NCBI GenBank assembly: GCA_019239445.1
Contig: JAFAZV010000453.1
Location: forward strand, 1 to 57,366
Direction: 5' to 3'
Length of the DNA: 57,366 nt
DNA from: Solirubrobacterales bacterium
Lineage (GTDB): Bacteria > Actinomycetota > Thermoleophilia > Solirubrobacterales > Solirubrobacteraceae
A program made the position numbers and the translations under genes. Numbering within the stretch: position 1 is the first letter of the stretch; each line of letters starts with the position of its first letter. The notes under the pieces are model-generated. The model was not told the origin of the DNA. It ran no database searches and saw nothing but the letters and a program-made list of their open reading frames with translations. Below, piece after piece: positions 41,704-48,197 of the stretch.

Positions 41704-42940
41704 GCGACCGACCGGGACGAGGGGCACCGGCCGCCGGCACCTCGCAGCGCAAAACCTCCACCCCCGGCAGCTCGTGCCCCTCCAGCAGTTCGCGCATGGC
41801 TCGACCGCCCGTCGAGAGGTGGCTCACGCTTCCCTCGAGGCGGAGTTGATGGACCGCTTCGGCCGTCTCTCCGCCTCCAACGACGGCCGTTGCAGACGTT
41901 GAAGCGACCGCTTCGGCCACCGCGCGTGTTCCGGCGGCGAACTGTGGAAGCTCAAAGCGACCCATCGGACCATTCCAAAACACGGTGGCCGCCGCCGATA
42001 CCGCCTCAGCAAATCGAGCGGCAGTTCGCCCGCCGATGTCGAGCCCCATCCAGCCGTCGGGCACATCGACTCGGTCGGATGATTCCGCCATCCCTCCTTC
42101 GTCGCCGCCCCACTGGGCCAGCTGCAGGTCTTCAGGCAGCAAGAGCCGAGCCCTCCCATCAGCCGCAACGAGTGCCGTCCTCGCCCGGCGCACATCGTCG
42201 TGTGGACAGAGCGAATGGCCGACGCTGTGGCCCAGCGCGGCGAGAAACGGAAAGCACATCCCGCCGCCGATGCACACGACGTCGGCGAGCTCGAGAAAGC
42301 GCGTTACGAGGCCGATCTTGTGCCGAAGCGTGGCGCCCCCGAGAACCGCGACCAACGGTCGGGACGGCTGATCCACGACTGCGCTGAGTGCGTTCACCTC
42401 GCGTTCCATCAGACGTCCGGCCGCGCTCGGGAGCAGGCGGGCTACCCCCGTCGTGCTGGCGTCGCGTTCGTAGGCGCTGGCGAACGCGTCGTCGACATAG
42501 AGATCCGCGAGGTCGGCCAGGGCCGACGCGAGCGTCGGGTCATCGCGTGTCTCGCCCGCCTCGAAGCGCACGTTCTCCAGCATCAGCATCTGGCCTGGTG
42601 CAAGGCTGTGCGTCCGCTCGCGCACCTCCGCCCCGACGACCGCCGGCGCTAGCCGCACCGGGGTCCCCGTGAGCCTTCCCAGGCGGTTGGCCACCGGCTG
42701 CATTGACCAGGCCGGATCGGGACCCTGAGGCCGGCCCAGATGCGAGACCACCACGAGCCGGGCGCCGCGTCGGCGGAGTTCGTCGATCGTCGGCAGCGCG
42801 GCGCGGATCCGCGCGTCATTGGCCACAGCGAGCGGCGGCCCGGCGGAGCCCGGCGTCAGTGGCACGTTGAGATCGGCGCGTAACAGGACGCGCCGCCCTT
42901 CGACGTCCATGTCATCGATTGTCCGGAGCTCGCTGGCCAT
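41675..42940 (-). CDS. pgk: Divergent phosphoglycerate kinase
   Basis: 421 residues, the usual PGK length. The N-terminal domain is recognisable: RRVLLRADLNVPL, ARLVVVSHLGRPQGPDPAWS, MLMLENVRFEAGE, LYVDDAFASAYERDASTTGV. The C-terminal nucleotide domain departs from the housekeeping form: VLGGATLRHKIG replaces the usual LGGAKVSDKI, GGGMCFPFL replaces GGGMAFTF, and STGGRAMRELLEG replaces STGGGASLE. WNGPMGRFE and VVGGGETAEAV remain. The catalytic-loop Lys of GGAKV is missing, so activity is uncertain. It is separate from any glycolytic cluster (no gap or tpi beside it), so it is probably a second copy with a special role. Confidence 0.9.
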   Translation of the reverse strand: MASELRTIDDMDVEGRRVLLRADLNVPLTPGSAGPPLAVANDARIRAALPTIDELRRRGARLVVVSHLGRPQGPDPAWSMQPVANRLGRLTGTPVRLAPAVVGAEVRERTHSLAPGQMLMLENVRFEAGETRDDPTLASALADLADLYVDDAFASAYERDASTTGVARLLPSAAGRLMEREVNALSAVVDQPSRPLVAVLGGATLRHKIGLVTRFLELADVVCIGGGMCFPFLAALGHSVGHSLCPHDDVRRARTALVAADGRARLLLPEDLQLAQWGGDEGGMAESSDRVDVPDGWMGLDIGGRTAARFAEAVSAAATVFWNGPMGRFELPQFAAGTRAVAEAVASTSATAVVGGGETAEAVHQLRLEGSVSHLSTGGRAMRELLEGHELPGVEVLRCEVPAAGAPRPGRSLTLGPSGRR

Positions 42941-42970
42941 CGGCGTCTGCGGCAGCCTGGCGTGCAGCCT

Positions 42971-43000
42971 GGTGATCCGTCGTCACGCGCTTTGGATGAT
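42971..43000 (-). promoter_or_regulatory. 30-bp element, copy 11 (toward pgk)
   Basis: In the minus direction it reads ATCATCC-AAAGC-GCGTGA-CGACGGA-TCACC, 46 bases before the pgk ATG, in the divergent gap with the HdeD gene. pgk has no obvious Shine-Dalgarno. Confidence 0.8.
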
Positions 43001-43159
43001 TACGGCGCGTCCGGCCTCCGCTCTCGGATTGTCGGGATCGCTGGAGGGTGCTCATAGGACTGTCAAGTTGTTAGATGCGACCCATAAGGCGTCGACGTAC
43101 CTTGGCCAGGACATTCCGAGTCGTCGTTGCTCGGATCACCTCCAACCGAAGGAGTCTCG

Positions 43160-43726
43160 ATGCTCACCTCCCTGCTACGGAAAACATCCTCGCCCGGCCA
43201 CCTCGCGTTCCTCGGGCTGCTGGCCGCCGCTGTCGGTATCGCGGCGATCGTCTGGCCCGGCGTGACCATCGGTGTTGCCGTCGCGCTATTTGCCGTCTAT
43301 TGCTTCGTCAACGCCGTCGGCCAGGTCTTCGCGATGCTGACCATCGAGAGGTCAGTTGGCCGCGACCTCCTGCGGCTCCTGCTGGCGGTCATCGACGTGG
43401 CGGCAGGTGTCGTGGCTCTGGCCTATCCCGGCATGACAGCCGAGGTTCTCACTATCGTCGTCGGCTTCTGGGCGATCCTTGGCGGCTCGATCGAGCTCAC
43501 CGGCGCGTTCACGGTCCGAGACGGATGGCTGGGAATCGCAGGGTTGCTGACGGTTGTGGCTGGCGTCGTGCTGATTGCCTCACCGGGAATCGGAGCCGTC
43601 TCGCTCGCGCTGATCTTGGGGATCTACCTGCTCGCCTACGGGATCACGTTGCTCGTGTCGGCGGCGCAGGCGGCGGGCCGCCCGAGCTTCGCCTCGAAGC
43701 TGCACGAGCGCTCCGCAGCCGCCTGA
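43160..43726 (+). CDS. HdeD family (DUF308) membrane protein
   Basis: 188 residues with six hydrophobic helices: LAFLGLLAAAVGIAAIVWPG, VAVALFAVYCFVNAVGQVFA, LLAVIDVAAGVVALAYPGMT, ILTIVVGFWAILGGSIELTG-like, GLLTVVAGVVLIASPGIGAV and ALILGIYLLAYGITLLVSAA. The arrangement is that of HdeD. The ATG at 43160 is preceded by GAAGGAG, a good Shine-Dalgarno, which selects it over the open frame from 43127. It is shorter than the copy at 37488, lacking the charged N-terminus. It is divergent from pgk and convergent with a LuxR regulator seven bases away. Confidence 0.9.
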   Translation: MLTSLLRKTSSPGHLAFLGLLAAAVGIAAIVWPGVTIGVAVALFAVYCFVNAVGQVFAMLTIERSVGRDLLRLLLAVIDVAAGVVALAYPGMTAEVLTIVVGFWAILGGSIELTGAFTVRDGWLGIAGLLTVVAGVVLIASPGIGAVSLALILGIYLLAYGITLLVSAAQAAGRPSFASKLHERSAAA

Positions 43727-43733
43727 GCTGAAG

Positions 43734-46517
43734 CTAGTTTTCGACCATCGCTGGCGCCGCCCGCGGCTCGAGGCCGTAGGGCGGCGCCGGCACGAGGGGA
43801 TCGCCCAGCGCCCGCGAGAGCTGATTGCGCGAGGTCACCTCAAGCTTTCCGAACACCTTGTGCAAGTGGTAGGCGACGGTGTGCGGACTGATGAACAGCC
43901 GGGCCGCGATCTGAGCGTTGGATTCACCCTCGGCGGCAAGCCGGGCAATCTGCTGTTCCTGCGCCGTAAGCTGGTCGCGGGCGTCGGGCGCTCGTACCCG
44001 AGCTTGTTCACCCGTAGCGAGCAGCTCGACCCGCGCGCGCCGCGCGAACGCGGCCGCTCCCATGGCCTCGAACATCTGGTGGGCGGCGCGCAGGTGTACG
44101 CGCGCGTCGCGGCGCCGACGCAGTCGCCGCAGCCATTCGCCGTAGAGCAGGTGCGTGCGCGCCAGCTCGGTCGCCAGGCCGGCGTGCCCGAGGTGCTCGA
44201 GCGATCGGCCGTAGAGCCTGTCGGCCACCTCCTCGGAGGCGACCAGCGCATCGACACGCGCGAGCAGCCCGAGCGCCCACGGCGTCCCGGTTGCCTGTGC
44301 GCGTTCGCGTAGCCGCTCCCGCGCGGCCGCCGCGGCCTCCAGGTCGTCGCTTCGCACCGCAGCCTCAACCACGTCGGCGAGGGCGTATGTCCCGAACCAG
44401 AGAGCGTCCTCGTCGAAGACCGCCAGCGCATGCAGACGCGCCTCCTCGTAGCGCCCAAGGCCTAGTTCTAGGACCGTGAGTAGGTAATCGGCGATGGTCA
44501 TTCCAAGCCCTTGGCCACGCGCGAGCGCCTCAGCCGCGACGGCATCGGCGATGAGCCTGGCCTCGTGCTCTTCGCCGCGCCAGCAGAGGATCCCCAGCTT
44601 GAGGATCTCGCTCGCGCCGGGAGTTGCCGGTGCTCCGGTCGCCCCGGCAATCTCCTCCGCCTCCGCGAAGAGGAGCTCGGCAGCTTCAATTCGCGCGGCG
44701 AGCACCTCGCACCATGCGAGCGCGCTCAGGGCGCCCGGGAGCGTTGCCAGCGCGCCCTGCTCGCGCGCGACCCGGACCCAGGCCCGCGCTGTTGCATAGT
44801 GGGCCTCGAAGTCGAGCAGCTCCCCGGTGGCGTTCCAGACCAGCCCGTCCCACTTCAGCTCAGGCGCACCGCGACCCTCGTCCACGTGGGCGGCGATCGC
44901 GCGCCGCCATTCCTCGACCGCGCTCGCGTAGCGATCGGTGAGCCGGAGCGTATAAGCGGTCAGGAGCAGGCTCCCGACATGATCGTCTCCCTCGGGAGCG
45001 GGTATCCGCCGGGCGGCTTCAGCGACCGCAAGCGGCGTGGTGCCGGTGGTCAGGCGGCCGGCCCACATCGCTGCCTCGAACGCTTCCATCAGAACCTCGC
45101 GGGCGAGCCGGGGGTCAGTGTCCATCAGACTCATCCCGGCTCCGAACAGCAGCGAAGGCGTCTCGCCGCCGCGGCCATCGACGAACCTGATCGCACCCTG
45201 CACTCGCATCGCCTGAGCGCGCAGCGGTGCGCCGCCGAGGTTTGGCAGGCTCTGGTCCAACAGCGACTGCGCTTGGCCGGTGGCCCCCGCGACCAGCTGA
45301 GCATAAGCGGCGAGCAACAATCGCAGCGCCTTGCGCTGCGGGTCAGGCGTGAGCGCCGCGGAACGCTCGAGCAGAGCCGCGGCTGCGGCACGACCGCCTC
45401 GTTGCTGTGCCCTGCCGGCTGAGCGTTCAAGCTCCTCGGCGACGTCCTCGTCCGGTCCGGCGGCGGCCTCGGCGCGGTGCCAGGCGCGATGGTCTGGGTC
45501 GGCCTCGGGGTCGGTCGCCTCTGCCAGCGCGAGATGGACGCGCCGGCGCTGCTCCGCGCTCGCCGCGTGAGACACCGCCGAGCGCACCAGCGGATGGCGG
45601 AATTGGAGGTTCGCCTCTAGGAGGCCCGCCGCGACCGCAGGCGCCGGCGCGCCCGCGCCGAGATCGAGAAGCTCGCCCGCTCGCCTCACTCGCTCCGCTT
45701 CGCCGAGAGGCGCAAGTGCTGCGATCAGCAATAGACCTTGGGTCTCCTGCGGCAGCTCATCGATCCGCTGCCGGTAGTGATCCTCGATCCGTGCGGAGAG
45801 CGGCAGGGCGTCGTGCACTCCAAATCCGAGCGCCAACTCTGCCGGCGTTCGGCCCCGCGGCAGCTCGAGCAGCGCGAGCGGATTCCCGCGCGTCTCGGCC
45901 ACGATCCGGGCGCGCACCCGCTCATCGACAGGCCCACGTATCACCGACGCCAGTAGCGCCCGCGCGGCGTCGCCGTCGAGACCGTGCAGCGACAGCTCCG
46001 GAAGCCCCGCCAGCTCCTGTCTCGGGCCTCGCGCCGCGAACAGGACGGCGGTTGGGTCGGCCAGCAACCTACGCGCCACGAACGCAAGCGCCTGCGCCGA
46101 GCCCTGATCGAGCCACTGTGCGTCGTCGATCACGCACAGCACTGGCTGTTCCCGCGAGGCATCAGCGAGCAGGCTCAAGGCCGCGAGTCCTACCAGCAGT
46201 TGCTCGGGCGGCGCCCCGCTGGTCAAGCCGAACGCAGTGCCGAGCGCTACGCGCTGCGGCTCAGGCAGCCGGTCGAGCCGATCGAGCATCGGCGCACACA
46301 GGGTCTGAAGCGCTCCGAATGGCAGCTCCATCTCGGCCTCCACGCCGAAAGCCCGCGTGATACGGAAGTCAGCTGCCGCGTCGAGCACATGCTCCAGCAG
46401 CGCCGTCTTGCCGGCCCCGGGCTCGCCGCGCAGTACGAGCACGCGACTGTGCCCACCTCGGACCTGGTTCAAGAGTTCGTCGAGAGCTGCGCACTCACCG
46501 GCTCGGCCAAGCAGCAT
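43734..46517 (-). CDS. LuxR-family LAL regulator with AAA ATPase
   Basis: About 927 residues. The N-terminus is an AAA_16-type ATPase: LLGRAGECAALDELLNQVRG, Walker A LRGEPGAGKTALLEHVL, Walker B LCVIDDAQWLDQGSAQ. A long alpha-helical TPR-like middle follows, and the C-terminus is a LuxR HTH (LTAQEQQIARLAAEGESNAQ, then IAARLFISPHTVAYHLHKVF). This is the LAL class of large ATP-dependent regulators. ATG at 46517 starts right at the domain; ATG at 46553 would add 12 residues. It stands alone between an HdeD gene and ndh. Its signal is unknown. Confidence 0.92.
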   Translation of the reverse strand: MLLGRAGECAALDELLNQVRGGHSRVLVLRGEPGAGKTALLEHVLDAAADFRITRAFGVEAEMELPFGALQTLCAPMLDRLDRLPEPQRVALGTAFGLTSGAPPEQLLVGLAALSLLADASREQPVLCVIDDAQWLDQGSAQALAFVARRLLADPTAVLFAARGPRQELAGLPELSLHGLDGDAARALLASVIRGPVDERVRARIVAETRGNPLALLELPRGRTPAELALGFGVHDALPLSARIEDHYRQRIDELPQETQGLLLIAALAPLGEAERVRRAGELLDLGAGAPAPAVAAGLLEANLQFRHPLVRSAVSHAASAEQRRRVHLALAEATDPEADPDHRAWHRAEAAAGPDEDVAEELERSAGRAQQRGGRAAAAALLERSAALTPDPQRKALRLLLAAYAQLVAGATGQAQSLLDQSLPNLGGAPLRAQAMRVQGAIRFVDGRGGETPSLLFGAGMSLMDTDPRLAREVLMEAFEAAMWAGRLTTGTTPLAVAEAARRIPAPEGDDHVGSLLLTAYTLRLTDRYASAVEEWRRAIAAHVDEGRGAPELKWDGLVWNATGELLDFEAHYATARAWVRVAREQGALATLPGALSALAWCEVLAARIEAAELLFAEAEEIAGATGAPATPGASEILKLGILCWRGEEHEARLIADAVAAEALARGQGLGMTIADYLLTVLELGLGRYEEARLHALAVFDEDALWFGTYALADVVEAAVRSDDLEAAAAARERLRERAQATGTPWALGLLARVDALVASEEVADRLYGRSLEHLGHAGLATELARTHLLYGEWLRRLRRRRDARVHLRAAHQMFEAMGAAAFARRARVELLATGEQARVRAPDARDQLTAQEQQIARLAAEGESNAQIAARLFISPHTVAYHLHKVFGKLEVTSRNQLSRALGDPLVPAPPYGLEPRAAPAMVEN

Positions 46518-46734
46518 CGAGCCCGCCCTTGTTCGGCGATTGACCGGCCGCATCCTAGAGCCGGGTCCGCGACCCGGCAAGGCGCCGATTCTCACCCCTG
46601 AAGACGCGAGACTGCGCTGATGGCATCACCTGCACCCTGACCATTGGCGGCTGCTGCTCTTGTGTGTTGAGCCCGATGCGGGTGTCATCGCCGGCCTGCC
46701 AGGTCGAGGTCATCGATCGCCCGTAGCTGCCTGT

Positions 46735-48057
46735 TCATCGAGCTTGTTCGTAGCGGAGACTGCGTGCTCGGGCAAAGACCTGCTGCTCAGTAATCGTGCG
46801 TTCTGGCCGCCCGCGGCCGAGGAACGCGACGGTCCAGCGGGCGAGCGTGGCCACCCGGTTCTTGAAGCCCGTGAGGAATGCCAGGTGTATGACGAGCCAG
46901 AGCAGCCAGGCCGCAGGCCCACCGAGGCGGACTGGGCCAAACCAGGCGACCGCGCGGAAGCGGGAGATCGTCGCCATGGTTCCGAGATTCCGGTAGCGGA
47001 ATGGGTGCGCCGTGCCCTCGCCACGAAGCCGGCGCACGACCGAGCGTGCCGCGTGCCGCCCGGACTGCATCGCGACCTCAGCCACGCCGGGGAGCTGGTC
47101 CAGGTTCATCAGGTCGCCGATGACGAACACCTCCGGATGCCCCGGCAACGTGCAATCCGGGCGCACGGCCACGCGGCCTGAGCGATCGACGGCGGCGCCG
47201 CTCAACTCGGCGAGGCGCACGCCAAGCGCTGAGGCCTTCACGCCCGCGGCCCACACCTTGGTGCGCGCCGCGATCCGTCCGACCGATCCGTCGGAGCGGA
47301 CGACGTCGAGTCCATTCTCATCGACGCGTGTGACTTTGGTTGTCAGCTCGATCTCGATCCCCAGACGCTCCAGGTCGCGATGCGCGCGCCGTCGGAGCGA
47401 CGCTGGAAAAGACGGCAGGACCGTATCGGCGGCGTCGAGCAGGATGACGTGCGCCTGCGTCGGGTCAAACCTGCGGAAGTTGCGCTTGAGGGCCCGGCGA
47501 GAGAGCTCGGCGATCTGACCGGCGAGTTCGACGCCGGTCGCCCCCGCTCCGACCACGGCGATCGTGAGCCACGGAACGCGTTCGCTTTCCTCTCGCTCCA
47601 GCTCGGCCAGCTCGAAAGCGCCGAAGATCCGTCCGCGTAGCTCGAGCGCGTCGTCGATCGTCTTCATGCCCGGGGCATGCAGGCCGAATTCATCGTGGCC
47701 GAGGTACGACTGCTCGGCCCCCGCGGCGACGATCAGGCTGTCGTAGGCGATGCGGGTGTTCCTTCCAATCGTCTCCAGAGTCACCTCCCGGGCGTCGAGG
47801 TCGACATCGACCACTTCGCCAAGCAGCACGCTCGTATTAGCGTGGTGGCGGAGGATGTCCCGGGTCGGTGGGGCGATGTCACCCTCGGCTATGACGCCGG
47901 TCGCCATCTGGTAGAGCAGCGGCTGGAACAAGTGATGGTTGGTGCGGTCGATCACGGTCACGTCCACCGGGGCACGCCGCAGAGCTTTAGCGGCGGCCAG
48001 CCCGCCGAAGCCGGAGCCGACTATCACGACTCGGTGCCTCGAGATAGATGAACTCAT
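46735..48057 (-). CDS. ndh: Type II NADH dehydrogenase (NDH-2)
   Basis: 440 residues. NDH-2 passes electrons from NADH to quinone without pumping protons. Two Rossmann motifs are present: HRVVIVGSGFGGLAAAKALR for FAD and TIAVVGAGATGVELAGQIAE for NADH. Other family marks are NHHLFQPLLYQMATGVIAEG, VAAGAEQSYLGHDEF, VFVIGDLMNLDQLPGVAEVA and a C-terminal amphipathic/hydrophobic region (AWLLWLVIHLAFLTGFKNRV) for membrane attachment. The ATG has GGAGG about six bases upstream. It is divergent from the APC permease, with two 30-bp elements between them. Confidence 0.94.
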   Translation of the reverse strand: MSSSISRHRVVIVGSGFGGLAAAKALRRAPVDVTVIDRTNHHLFQPLLYQMATGVIAEGDIAPPTRDILRHHANTSVLLGEVVDVDLDAREVTLETIGRNTRIAYDSLIVAAGAEQSYLGHDEFGLHAPGMKTIDDALELRGRIFGAFELAELEREESERVPWLTIAVVGAGATGVELAGQIAELSRRALKRNFRRFDPTQAHVILLDAADTVLPSFPASLRRRAHRDLERLGIEIELTTKVTRVDENGLDVVRSDGSVGRIAARTKVWAAGVKASALGVRLAELSGAAVDRSGRVAVRPDCTLPGHPEVFVIGDLMNLDQLPGVAEVAMQSGRHAARSVVRRLRGEGTAHPFRYRNLGTMATISRFRAVAWFGPVRLGGPAAWLLWLVIHLAFLTGFKNRVATLARWTVAFLGRGRPERTITEQQVFARARSLRYEQAR

Positions 48058-48090
48058 CCGGATCCTCCGCGCCAGGGTGACGCGCGGCCG

Positions 48091-48120
48091 AGTGAGCAGT
48101 AATCACGCATTCGGGGTGAT
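48091..48120 (-). promoter_or_regulatory. 30-bp element, copy 12 (toward ndh)
   Basis: In the minus direction it reads ATCACCC-CGAAT-GCGTGA-TTACTGC-TCACT, 49 bases before the ndh ATG. It is paired back to back with copy 13. Confidence 0.78.
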
Positions 48121-48167
48121 TGTCGGTGGCCACCTCTGCGCGGCTGGGATCCCAACCGCGCGAAGCA

Positions 48168-48197
48168 ATCACGCAAACCGCGTGACGACGAGTCACC
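48168..48197 (+). promoter_or_regulatory. 30-bp element, copy 13 (toward APC permease)
   Basis: Reads ATCACGC-AAACC-GCGTGA-CGACGAG-TCACC on the plus strand. Its GTG at 48182 is the nearest standard in-frame start I can find for the permease. Confidence 0.85.

Noticed and set aside
11754-48197. The 30-bp elements as REP/BIME-type repeats mobilised by a RAYT transposase
   Set aside because: Outward back-to-back pairs resemble BIMEs, but 12 of 13 copies are oriented to the downstream gene and close to its start, and no RAYT or other transposase is in the window. Not fully excluded.
11754-48197. The 30-bp elements as CRISPR repeats
   Set aside because: Copies are scattered over 36 kb between different genes with no regular spacers and no cas genes.
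11754-48197. CRP/FNR-type binding site within the element
   Set aside because: The half-sites GTGA and TCAC are right, but they are separated by seven bases (CRP needs six) and the outer dyad is TCAC...GTGA, the wrong way round.
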